Below, in pieces: positions 51,385 to 59,320 of a DNA stretch of 64,000 nucleotides (the first letter of the stretch is position 1; every line of letters starts with the position of its first letter). The DNA is taken from contig NZ_SOFL01000057.1 in assembly GCF_004402695.1 (NCBI RefSeq), positions 1 to 64,000 of the forward strand, given 5' to 3'. The notes below the pieces were generated by a model. It was not told where the DNA came from, made no database searches, and saw only the letters and a list, made by a program, of their open reading frames with translations. The position numbers and the translations under genes are program-made. The DNA is from Cryobacterium adonitolivorans. Its GTDB lineage: Bacteria; Actinomycetota; Actinomycetes; Actinomycetales; Microbacteriaceae.

Positions 51385-52551
51385 GTGGCAATCGAAAGCG
51401 TGGGCATCGAATTCGCTCGTTCTGAGCGGTCGACGGTCGGGATCGAGTGGGAGCTCGCCCTGGTCGACCGTGCGACCGGCGACCTCGTGTCGATCGCGGA
51501 CGAGGTCCTCGCCGCCCTGCGGGGGCCGGACGGTTCCCCACACCCGCGCATCACCGGGGAGCTCCTCCTGAACACCGTTGAGCTCGTCTCCGGGGTGCAC
51601 CGCACCGTGGCCGGTGCTGTCGCCGACGTCGCCGGGCAGGTCGCCGAGGTGCGTGCCATCACCTACCCGCTCGGAGTTGACCCGATCTGTTCCGGCTCGC
51701 ATCCGTTCGGGCAGTGGTTCGACCAGGAGGTCACCGACAAGAAGCGGTACCACAAGCTCATCGACCGCACCCAGTGGTGGGGTCGCAACATGATGATCTG
51801 GGGCATCCACGTGCACGTCGGCATCGAGGACCGCGACAAGGTCATCCCGATCCTCAACGGCTTGCTCAGCTTCGTGCCGCACCTGCAGGCGCTGAGCGCG
51901 TCCAGCCCGTTCTGGGCCGGCGTCAACACGGGCTACGCCTCCAACCGTGCCCAGATGTTCCAGCAGCTTCCGACGGCCGGCCTGCCCTGGCGCCTCGACG
52001 ACTGGGCCGGGTGGGAAGAGTACGTCAACGACCTCACGGTGACCGGAATCATCGAAGACGCCACCGAGGTGCGCTGGGACATCCGGCCTTCTCCGCGCTG
52101 GGGAACCATCGAGGTCCGGGCCTGCGACGGGGTGTCCACCGTCGAGGAACTCGGCGCGATCGCCGCGCTCATCCAGTGTCTCGTCGAGTGGATGTCGACG
52201 GAAATCGACGAGGGACGCCCGGTGCCCACCATGCAGCCGTGGTTCGTGCGCGAGAACAAGTGGCGGGCGGCCCGTTACGGACTGGCGGCCGAGATCATCG
52301 TGAACTCCACGGGCACCGAGCGGATGGTGACCGACGAGGTGCGCCGTCTCGTCGAGGTGCTCTCCCCCACGGCCGAACGCCTGGGCTGCCTGACGGAGTT
52401 GTTGCAGCTGAACCTTATCCTCGACCACGGTGCCAGCTACCAGCGCCAGCTGGCCGTGGCGGCCACGCACAACGGCAACCTCCCCGCCGTTGTCGCCGCC
52501 CTCAGCCGCGAGCTCCGCGAGGGCCTGGCCCGCGAGTCTCGCGAACCGTGA
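51385..52551 (+). CDS. Carboxylate-amine ligase, YbdK/GshA-like
   Basis: 388 aa glutamate-cysteine ligase type 2 fold. Motifs: TVGIEWELALVDRATGDLV (as VGIEWELALVD), GSHPFGQWFDQEVTDKKRY (as GSHPFGQW), the nucleotide-binding IHVHVGIEDRDKV, and RPSPRWGTIEVRACDG. Actinobacterial relatives make gamma-glutamyl peptides; the true substrate is uncertain. GTG at 51385 starts just before the conserved core. Its stop lies inside a 61-nt palindrome. Confidence 0.9.
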   Translation: MAIESVGIEFARSERSTVGIEWELALVDRATGDLVSIADEVLAALRGPDGSPHPRITGELLLNTVELVSGVHRTVAGAVADVAGQVAEVRAITYPLGVDPICSGSHPFGQWFDQEVTDKKRYHKLIDRTQWWGRNMMIWGIHVHVGIEDRDKVIPILNGLLSFVPHLQALSASSPFWAGVNTGYASNRAQMFQQLPTAGLPWRLDDWAGWEEYVNDLTVTGIIEDATEVRWDIRPSPRWGTIEVRACDGVSTVEELGAIAALIQCLVEWMSTEIDEGRPVPTMQPWFVRENKWRAARYGLAAEIIVNSTGTERMVTDEVRRLVEVLSPTAERLGCLTELLQLNLILDHGASYQRQLAVAATHNGNLPAVVAALSRELREGLARESREP

Positions 52552-52600
52552 GCTTTGCCCCAGAAACTCGCGTTTCCTGGGGCTTTCCTCACGGCTCGCG
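52540..52600. repeat. 61-nt palindromic element, copy C
   Basis: CGCGAACCGTGAG (52540-52552) pairs with CTCACGGCTCGCG (52588-52600), and GCCCCAG (52557-52563) with CTGGGGC (52577-52583). The stop codon TGA at 52549-52551 lies in the left arm. Same 61-nt length as copies A and B. It probably ends transcription of the ligase-like gene and of the convergent LLM gene, which stops 9 nt further. Confidence 0.85.
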
Positions 52601-52608
52601 GGTGGGGG

Positions 52609-53397
52609 CTAGGCGTTTTTCGCGTCTCGCCAGGCCAGCCAGTCGGTGACGGGCGCCAGGTCGTAATTGGGGCCGGAGATGCCCAGGGTGAACAGGGTGG
52701 TGCCGAGCTCGTAGAGCTCGTCGGCCTCTTCGGTGGTCTTTCCGCGCAGCTCCGTCGAGATCTCGATCTCGGCGATGTCGCGGCCCACGGTGTCACACCA
52801 GGTGCCCAGCACCCCGAGCTTGTGGGTGAGGACGTCGGGCGTGGAGAACGAGTGCCAGATGTCGGCGTGCTGCGCCACGATGCGCAGCGTCTTCTTCTCC
52901 CCACCGCCGCCGATGAGCACGGGGATGTCGCGCACGGGCGCGGGGTTCAGCTTGCCCCAGCGCGCCTCGATACGGGGCAGGTCGGCGGCGAGGGCATCAA
53001 GCCGGCTGCCGGCGGTCCCGAAGTCGTAGCCGTACTCGTCATAGTCCCGCTCGAACCAACCGGAGCCCGTACCGAAGATGAACCGCCCGCCGCTGATGTG
53101 GTCGATGGTGCGGGCCATGTCGGCCTGCAGATCGGCGTTCCGATAGCTGTTGCAGTTCACCAGCGCGCCCATGTCGATCAGGCTGGTCTGCTCTGCCCAT
53201 GCCGCGAGAAGGGTCCAGGATTCGAAGTGCAGGCCCTCGCGGTCGCCGGAAAGCGGGAAGAAGTGGTCCCAATTGAAGACGATGTCCACGCCGAGGGCTT
53301 CGACGGCCGAGACGGCGTTCCGGATCGAGGTGTATTCGGCGTGCTGAGGGGCAATCTGAACGCCGAGGCGCACCGGGCGGGGCTGGGGAGAGGTCAT
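52609..53397 (-). CDS. LLM-class (F420-dependent) oxidoreductase
   Basis: 262 aa bacterial luciferase-like TIM barrel: VRLGVQIAPQHAEY, VFNWDHFFPLSG, RTIDHISGGRFIFGTGSGWFERDY (as DHISGGRFIFGTGSGW), PVLIGGGGEKKTLRIVA. This is the actinobacterial F420-dependent family; substrate unknown. The -10-like TATCAT ends 6 nt before the ATG with no RBS, suggesting a leaderless mRNA. Confidence 0.9.
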   Translation of the reverse strand: MTSPQPRPVRLGVQIAPQHAEYTSIRNAVSAVEALGVDIVFNWDHFFPLSGDREGLHFESWTLLAAWAEQTSLIDMGALVNCNSYRNADLQADMARTIDHISGGRFIFGTGSGWFERDYDEYGYDFGTAGSRLDALAADLPRIEARWGKLNPAPVRDIPVLIGGGGEKKTLRIVAQHADIWHSFSTPDVLTHKLGVLGTWCDTVGRDIAEIEISTELRGKTTEEADELYELGTTLFTLGISGPNYDLAPVTDWLAWRDAKNA

Positions 53398-53447
53398 TGG
53401 AAAATGATATTCCCCGGCCGCGCCCGGTCTGTGACGCCTGTGCCTGG

Positions 53448-55019
53448 CTAGCGGCCGAGCATCTTCTGCAGTGCCGCCAACTCCTCTGCCGACGGTCCGT
53501 CGGCTCCCGCCTTGGCGCCACCGCCCAGACCGAAGCCGGAGCCGCCGCCCGCTGGCGCGCCGCCGAGCTTTTCACCGGAGGCGATGGCCGCGTTCTCCGC
53601 GGCGCGCTTGGCCGGGTTGCCCGACTTCGAGCCCTTCTTTTTCTGCTGCACCTGGGGGCGTTTGCCGCCCATGCCGCCGGGGATCGGACCCATGCCTGGA
53701 ATATTCGGCATACCGCCCTTGGCCACGGTCTTCATCATCTTCGCGGCCTGCTCGAACCTCTGCACGAGCTGGTTCACCTCGGTCACGCTTGACCCCGAGC
53801 CCCGGGCGATGCGCAGGCGACGGGACCCGTTGAGCAGCTTGGGGGTGACCCGCTCGGCCTTGGTCATCGACTGGATGATGGCCTCGGTGCGCACGATCTC
53901 GCGCTCGTCGAAGTTGTCCAATTGCTGCTTCATGGCGCCGGCGCCGGGCAGCATGCCCATCATCTTCTTGATGGAGCCCATGTTGCGCAGCTGCTGCATC
54001 TGGCCGAGGAAGTCGTCCAGTGTGAACGAATCGGTGGAGAACTTCTCTGCGATCTTGCGGGCTTCGTCCTCGTCGAAGGCACCCTGCGCCTGCTCGATCA
54101 GGGTGAGGATGTCACCGAGGTCGAGGATGCGACTGGCCATCCGGTCGGGGTGGAACGGTTCGAAGTCGTCGAGGTTCTCACCCGTGGACGCGAACATGAT
54201 CGGGCGGCCGGTGATCGACGCCACCGACAGAGCGGCGCCACCGCGCGCGTCACCGTCGAGCTTGGAGAGCACGACACCGGTGAAGTCGACGCCGTCTTGG
54301 AAGGCGCGGGCCGTCGCCACAGCATCCTGGCCGATCATGGCGTCGATGACGAAGAGCACCTCGTCGGGGTCGATGGCCTTGCGGATGTCCGCGGCCTGCT
54401 TCATCATCTCGGCGTCGACGCCGAGACGTCCGGCGGTGTCGACGATGACCACGTCGTGCAGCTTCTGTTGGGCGTACTTGACGCCGTCGCGGGCGACCTT
54501 GACCGGGTTGCCGACACCGTTGCCGGGCTCCGGAGCGTACACGGGAACGCCGGCCTGGGCGCCGACGACCTCGAGCTGGGTGACGGCGTTGGGCCGCTGC
54601 AGGTCGGCGGCGACCAGGATCGGCGTGTGGCCGTCCTTGGCGAGCCACTTGGCGAGCTTGCCGGCCAGGGTGGTCTTACCGGCGCCCTGGAGGCCGGCGA
54701 GCATGATGATGGTCGGCGGCTTCTTCGCGAACTCGAGGCGGCGCTGCTGGCCGCCGAGGATCTGGATGAGCTCCTCGTTGACGATCTGCACGACCTGCTG
54801 AGCCGGGTTGAGCGCCTTGCTGACCTCATCGCCGAGGGCGCGTTCGCGCACCTTTCCGGTGAAGTCCTTGACCACCTCGAGCGCCACGTCGGCGTCGAGG
54901 AGGGCGCGACGGATCTCGCGGACGGTGCCGTCGACATCCGCTGCGCTGAGCTTGCCCTTGGTGCGGAGATTTTTAAACGTCTCGGCGAGGCGATCTGAGA
55001 GGTTTCCGAAAGTAGCCAT
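53448..55019 (-). CDS. ffh: Signal recognition particle protein Ffh
   Basis: 523 aa. N domain, then G domain with P-loop AGLQGAGKTTLAGKLA, VIVDTAGRLGVDAEM, and KLDGDARGGAALS, then the methionine-rich M domain (MGMLPGAGAMKQQL) and a Gly-rich tail (GGAPAGGGSGFGLGG). It captures nascent membrane proteins with 4.5S RNA and docks to FtsY, encoded 3 kb away. Confidence 0.97.
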   Translation of the reverse strand: MATFGNLSDRLAETFKNLRTKGKLSAADVDGTVREIRRALLDADVALEVVKDFTGKVRERALGDEVSKALNPAQQVVQIVNEELIQILGGQQRRLEFAKKPPTIIMLAGLQGAGKTTLAGKLAKWLAKDGHTPILVAADLQRPNAVTQLEVVGAQAGVPVYAPEPGNGVGNPVKVARDGVKYAQQKLHDVVIVDTAGRLGVDAEMMKQAADIRKAIDPDEVLFVIDAMIGQDAVATARAFQDGVDFTGVVLSKLDGDARGGAALSVASITGRPIMFASTGENLDDFEPFHPDRMASRILDLGDILTLIEQAQGAFDEDEARKIAEKFSTDSFTLDDFLGQMQQLRNMGSIKKMMGMLPGAGAMKQQLDNFDEREIVRTEAIIQSMTKAERVTPKLLNGSRRLRIARGSGSSVTEVNQLVQRFEQAAKMMKTVAKGGMPNIPGMGPIPGGMGGKRPQVQQKKKGSKSGNPAKRAAENAAIASGEKLGGAPAGGGSGFGLGGGAKAGADGPSAEELAALQKMLGR

Positions 55020-55122
55020 TGTGGTCCTAGTTTAACCGGCTCCGGGGGACGCCGCTGCTCATGCGGTGGATTCGTGCGCCACCGGCGTACGGTGGAGGCT
55101 CCGCCTCTCACAAGGAGAACCC

Positions 55123-55434
55123 ATGTCAGTAGTCGTCGTCGCCGTCATCACGCCTCTCGAAGGCCATCTCCAGAGGGTAGTTGATGCCTTTGCCGTCGTG
55201 GCCCCTCGAGTGCACGCCGAACAGGGCTGTGAGCTCTACGCCCTGCACCACGACGCTGACAACGTCATCATGATTGAGCGGTGGAGCAGCCCGGCCGACC
55301 TCGCCGCCCATGCGGCGGGAGCGCCGATCGGCGAGCTCAATGCCCTGCTCGCCGACCACGTGGAGGGCCCCACGGACGTGAGCGTGCTGGAGAGTGTGCC
55401 GCTCGGCGAGAGCGCGAAGGGCACCATCCAGTAG
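55123..55434 (+). CDS. Small antibiotic-biosynthesis-monooxygenase (ABM) domain protein
   Basis: 103 aa dimeric alpha/beta barrel family: VVVVAVITPLEGHLQRV, EQGCELYALHHDADNVIMIERW (as ELYALHHDADN, IMIERWSS). Related proteins act as quinol monooxygenases or have no known function. AAGGAG precedes the ATG by about 6 nt. It is convergent with the TetR gene, 9 nt apart. Confidence 0.86.
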   Translation: MSVVVVAVITPLEGHLQRVVDAFAVVAPRVHAEQGCELYALHHDADNVIMIERWSSPADLAAHAAGAPIGELNALLADHVEGPTDVSVLESVPLGESAKGTIQ

Positions 55435-55443
55435 CGGCTCCAG

Positions 55444-56061
55444 CTAGGGCGCCGGGGCGATCAGGCGCTCGACGGCACGCACCACGCTGGCCCGCCTGGC
55501 GATGATCGCCTCTTCGTCCGGCTCCCGGTCGGCGGCCAGAGCCGACGCTGGCTCGTGGATCCAGCAGGAGACGATCCCGAAGACCAGGGCATTGAGATGG
55601 TCGGGGTCCCAGGAGGGGTCGACGCTGCCGGCCCTCTGCAGTGCGATGACTCCGCGGACCCGTTCGGCGTGGAAATCGTTGATGAGCGTCAACGGAGGGT
55701 TGATCGCCTCCTGGCCCTCCAGGTTGGCCCAGTCGATCATCCGGAGGTATTCCGGATGGGTCACCGCGTGGTCGTACAGGGCGCCCGCGAATTCGGGCAG
55801 GGTCTCCCCCGCGTTCTGTATTACAGAGTTCGCGAACTCGATCAGGTTAAGCTCCAGAACCGCGCTGAAGAGCTCCGCCTTGTGCCGGTAGTAGGCATAC
55901 AGCCGTTCCTTGCTGGCCGAGGCGTTGCGGGCGATCCGGTCGATCCGGGCACCGGCGAGCCCGTGGGCGGCGAATTCCACCCTGGCGGCCTCGAGGATGC
56001 GCTGGCGGGTGGGTTCCGGCTCCTTCGGCGGCAGACCGGACCGAAATTCGTCGGTGTTCAT
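55444..56061 (-). CDS. TetR-family transcriptional regulator
   Basis: 205 aa. N-terminal helix-turn-helix (RQRILEAARVEFAAHGLAGARIDRIARNA as ILEAARVEFAAHGLAGARID, then SASKERLYAYYRHKAEL) and a TetR_C ligand domain. It is divergent from an MFS drug transporter with a perfect palindrome between them, so it should repress the transporter until a ligand binds. Confidence 0.92.
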   Translation of the reverse strand: MNTDEFRSGLPPKEPEPTRQRILEAARVEFAAHGLAGARIDRIARNASASKERLYAYYRHKAELFSAVLELNLIEFANSVIQNAGETLPEFAGALYDHAVTHPEYLRMIDWANLEGQEAINPPLTLINDFHAERVRGVIALQRAGSVDPSWDPDHLNALVFGIVSCWIHEPASALAADREPDEEAIIARRASVVRAVERLIAPAP

Positions 56062-56067
56062 GCCCCA

Positions 56068-56102
56068 AGTGTAGCAAAACGAACTAGTTCGTTCGGTATA
56101 GT
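56068..56102. promoter_or_regulatory. Divergent promoters with TetR operator
   Basis: AACGAACTAGTTCGTT (56078-56093) is a perfect 16-bp palindrome. On its right TATAGT (56097-56102) is a -10 for the MFS gene; on its left AGTGTA (minus TACACT, 56073-56068) is a -10 for tetR. The operator lies between both, so a bound repressor would block both. Start codons are 7 nt downstream, with no Shine-Dalgarno sites. Confidence 0.8.
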
Positions 56103-56109
56103 TCTCGGC

Positions 56110-57624
56110 ATGTCACAATCGAGCGCGACCGGCGTTTCCCCGGTTTCCACCCCTTCATCGCCCGACTCCTCCTCTCTCGAAGCCCCGGCCCACCACCCCC
56201 GGCGGTGGTGGCTGCTGGCCATCGTCGCTCTGGCCCAACTCACCGTGGTGCTGGACGGCACCATCGTCAACATCGCCCTTCCCCACGCGCAGGGCGACCT
56301 CGGCATGAGCGACGGCGACCGTACCTGGGTCGTCACCCTCTACGCGCTGGTCTTCGGCGCTCTGCTCCTCCTCGGCGGCCGGATCGCCGATTACTGGGGC
56401 CGCAAGCGTTCCTTCATCGTCGGCATGGCCGGCTTCGCCGTCGCCTCCACGCTCGGCGGCATGGCCCAGAGCACCTGGGAACTCCTCGCCGCCCGCGGAT
56501 TGCAGGGGCTGTTCGCGGCGCTGCTCGCCCCGGCCTCTCTGGCGCTGCTCACCGTGAACTTCCCCGGCGGCAAGGATCGCATCAAGGCCTTCTCGGTCTA
56601 CGGTGCGATCGCCGGCGGTGGCGCCGCGGTGGGCCTGGTGCTCGGTGGCGTGCTCACCGAATACGCCAGCTGGCGCTGGTGCCTACTGGTGAACGTGCCG
56701 ATCGCGATCGTTGCCATCGCCGCCGCCATCCCGATCATCAAGGAGAGCAAGGCGCACGGAAACACCCGTTACGACGTGCCCGGCGCGATCCTCGTGGCCC
56801 TGGGCCTCGGTTCGCTGGTCTTCGGTTTCGCCCAGGCAGAGAACGGCTGGTCCGCCTGGCAGGTGCTGGTCTTCATCCCGCTGGGCGTTGTGTTGCTCGC
56901 GCTCTTCGTGCTGGTGGAGAGCCGGTCCAACCACCCGCTGCTGCCGCTGCGGATCCTGGCCGACACGGTGCGCGGCGGTGCGTTCATCACCGGCCTGCTC
57001 ACCGGTGCAGCCCTTCTGGGCGGACTGCTCTTCCTCACCTTCCACCTGCAGATCGTGCTCGGCTTCTCCCCGCTGGAATCCGGACTGGCGTCTCTGCCGA
57101 TGACCGCGACAATCATGGTCGGCGCCACCGTGCTGTCCAAGTTCCTGCCCCGCACCGGCGTTCGCCTGCCGATGACGGTGGGACCTCTCGTCGTGGCCGC
57201 CGGATTGTTCTACCTCTCCCGCATCACCGTGGGAGGCAGCTACGTCGTCGAGGTGCTGCCCGGCCTCATTCTGATGGGTGCCGGCCTGGCGCTGATCTTC
57301 GTGCCGCTGCAGAACGTGGCACTGTCCGGCATCGACGCCCACGACGCCGGCGCGGCCAGTGCCGCCGTCACCGCCGTGCAGCAGATCGGTGGTTCCATCG
57401 GCTCCGCGGTGTTCACCGTGCTCTACACCTCGGCCGTCGCGGCCTCCCTGGCCGGTGGCAACGGCACCCCGGTCGCCCAGCTGCAGGCCTTCGTCGACGG
57501 CTACCAGGCGGCGTTCTTCTGGGCTGGGGTCGGCGTGTTCCTCGCCGCACCGGTGTCGTTCTTCATGGTGCGCCCGAAGGCGTCGGACCTGCTCGGCTCC
57601 GCGCCTGCCATGCACCTGGGCTGA
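56110..57624 (+). CDS. MFS transporter, DHA2 (EmrB/QacA) type
   Basis: 504 aa, fourteen predicted membrane segments. Motifs: the D1-type ALAQLTVVLDGTIVNIALP, motif A GGRIADYWGRKRSF and motif C GAIAGGGAAVGLVLGG. It exports drugs or cationic compounds using the proton gradient. Substrate unknown. Controlled by the neighbouring TetR; its mRNA ends at the hairpin at 57645. Confidence 0.93.
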   Translation: MSQSSATGVSPVSTPSSPDSSSLEAPAHHPRRWWLLAIVALAQLTVVLDGTIVNIALPHAQGDLGMSDGDRTWVVTLYALVFGALLLLGGRIADYWGRKRSFIVGMAGFAVASTLGGMAQSTWELLAARGLQGLFAALLAPASLALLTVNFPGGKDRIKAFSVYGAIAGGGAAVGLVLGGVLTEYASWRWCLLVNVPIAIVAIAAAIPIIKESKAHGNTRYDVPGAILVALGLGSLVFGFAQAENGWSAWQVLVFIPLGVVLLALFVLVESRSNHPLLPLRILADTVRGGAFITGLLTGAALLGGLLFLTFHLQIVLGFSPLESGLASLPMTATIMVGATVLSKFLPRTGVRLPMTVGPLVVAAGLFYLSRITVGGSYVVEVLPGLILMGAGLALIFVPLQNVALSGIDAHDAGAASAAVTAVQQIGGSIGSAVFTVLYTSAVAASLAGGNGTPVAQLQAFVDGYQAAFFWAGVGVFLAAPVSFFMVRPKASDLLGSAPAMHLG

Positions 57625-57644
57625 TTCCCGCACCGCAGAACTGA

Positions 57645-57676
57645 CGAAGGCCCCCGGATCACTCCGGGGGCCTTCG
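57645..57676 (+). terminator. Rho-independent-type terminator
   Basis: CGAAGGCCCCCGGA (57645-57658), loop TCAC, TCCGGGGGCCTTCG (57663-57676): a perfect 14-bp stem 20 nt past the MFS stop. The DUF2004-like gene ends at 57702 on the other strand, so it may serve both directions. Confidence 0.9.
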
Positions 57677-57701
57677 TCGTGCAGGTGTGCCGTGGCGGCG
57701 C

Positions 57702-58208
57702 TCAGCTGTCGGTGGCGATCACAATGGTGTCGCCGTGCACATCCAGCGTGACGACGAGCAGGGCGTCTGTCTCGTGCGGGCTGATCGAGTAGTCCAGCAC
57801 GGCAAAGTGCTGATCGTTGCCGATGTGGTGTGGGTGGAATCCGATGCGCTGCAGCTGGATGGAGCGGAGGTAGTCGATCTGCTTGTCCCCGGAATCCCAG
57901 ATCAAGGCGTCCTCGAGCACCTCGGCGTCGAGCTCTTCGAACTGCGCGACGATGAACTGGCTGGTCACCGAGACCTCGGCGCTCAGATCGGCGACGAGCG
58001 ATTCCCTGGCCTGCGAGTCGAGGTCTTCCAGGGCGTTGATCATCGCGGCGACGATGTCGAGGGCCTCGGATGACACCGACTCCTCGTCGGGAGAGCTCAC
58101 GTCGATCTCGACGTTCTGGTCGCCGAGCTCTGCCGTGTCGGACCAGTAGACCTCGCCGCTGTCGTCGTCGCTGCCAAGAATTCCGAAGAAATCGTGTTCG
58201 ATGGTCAT
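57702..58208 (-). CDS. DUF2004-like protein
   Basis: 168 aa acidic cytoplasmic protein: MTIEHDFFGILGSDDD, YWSDTAELGDQNVEIDV, RSIQLQRIGFHPH and a C-terminal LDYSISPHETDALLVVTLD. The pattern of a short FFG start and a conserved YS-containing end fits the DUF2004 family. Function unknown. It follows ftsY by 8 nt, so it is probably co-transcribed. Confidence 0.72.
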   Translation of the reverse strand: MTIEHDFFGILGSDDDSGEVYWSDTAELGDQNVEIDVSSPDEESVSSEALDIVAAMINALEDLDSQARESLVADLSAEVSVTSQFIVAQFEELDAEVLEDALIWDSGDKQIDYLRSIQLQRIGFHPHHIGNDQHFAVLDYSISPHETDALLVVTLDVHGDTIVIATDS

Positions 58209-58216
58209 GGGACGTC

Positions 58217-59092
58217 CTATCCGACGAGTTTTTGCGCGAAAACGTGCGGGGTGAAACCGGTGAGGTCGTTGATCCCCTCACCCTGCCCGACGAGCTTGAT
58301 GGGGATTCCGGTCTTCTCCTGGACCGCCAGGACGAAACCGCCCCTGGCCGACCCGTCGAGCTTGGTGAGCACCAGACCGGTCACCCCGGCATGCTCAATG
58401 AAGGCTTCGGCCTGGGCGAGGCCGTTCTGGCCCGTCGTGGCGTCCAGCACGAGGAGCACCTCGGAGATCGGGGTCTGCTTCTCGATGACCCGGCGAATCT
58501 TGGTGAGCTCATCCATCAGCCCGCCCTTGGTCTGCAGCCGGCCGGCGGTGTCGATGATCACGATCTCGGTACCCGTGGTGACGGCGCGTTCGACGGTCTG
58601 GAAGGCGACGGATGCCGGGTCCTGGCCCTGGGCCTGCGGTTTCACGATGTCCGCGCCGGCACGTTCCGCCCAGGTCGCGAGCTGCTCCACCGCGGCCGCA
58701 CGAAAGGTGTCGGCGGCGCCGATCAGGACGCTGCGGTCGTGGACGCGCAGGAACTTGGCAAACTTGCCGATGGTGGTGGTCTTACCCACTCCGTTGACGC
58801 CGACCACGAGCACCACGGCCGGCCGGGCGCTGAGGTTCAACGTGGGGTCGAGCTTGGCCAGGCGCTCCTCGATGCCCTCGCGGAGCATCCGGTGCAGGTC
58901 CTTGGGGTCCGTGGTGTTGTACCTGGACACCTTGGCGCGGAGCTCGCCGACGATGGCATCGGTGATGTCCGGGCCAAAATCGGCCTGGATCAACGAGTCC
59001 TCGAGGTCGTCCCAGGTATCGGCGTCGATGGTTTTCTTCGCGAACACTCCGCGCAATGCGCCGGAGAGGGACCACGGGGTGCGTTCTGCCAT
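58217..59092 (-). CDS. ftsY: Signal recognition particle receptor FtsY
   Basis: 291 aa. Only the NG domains are present, without the long acidic A domain of E. coli FtsY: VVGVNGVGKTTTIGKFA (P-loop), IIDTAGRLQTKGGLMDEL, LTKLDGSARGGFVLA, GEGINDLTGF. The receptor for the Ffh/4.5S RNA particle. The ATG lies near a TAGGCT box, and no RBS is clear. Confidence 0.96.
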   Translation of the reverse strand: MAERTPWSLSGALRGVFAKKTIDADTWDDLEDSLIQADFGPDITDAIVGELRAKVSRYNTTDPKDLHRMLREGIEERLAKLDPTLNLSARPAVVLVVGVNGVGKTTTIGKFAKFLRVHDRSVLIGAADTFRAAAVEQLATWAERAGADIVKPQAQGQDPASVAFQTVERAVTTGTEIVIIDTAGRLQTKGGLMDELTKIRRVIEKQTPISEVLLVLDATTGQNGLAQAEAFIEHAGVTGLVLTKLDGSARGGFVLAVQEKTGIPIKLVGQGEGINDLTGFTPHVFAQKLVG

Positions 59093-59320
59093 GCCCCTAG
59101 CCTATGGCTCGGCTGCAAGCCGCGCTGTCGACCGGCAGAGCGGTGCCCACCGCGACACCATATTCGCTCCGGCCGCCGTCCGCGCCTACATGACGCCCCT
59201 TTACGGAGCGTGACCGGCTGTGACGCCGAACCATGACTTTGCGGCGCAGGCTCGATAGATTTCCTCCACGCCGCGCGGCCTGCCAGAGCAGTGCTCGCGT
59301 TCAAGGAGGAGGACCTCACA
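59093..59320. promoter_or_regulatory. Region upstream of the sulfur operon
   Basis: 228 nt between divergent ftsY and sirA. It should carry both promoters. AAGGAGGA ends 10 nt before the sirA GTG. I saw no riboswitch or recognisable operator, though a CysB/Rrf2-type site cannot be excluded. Confidence 0.4.
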
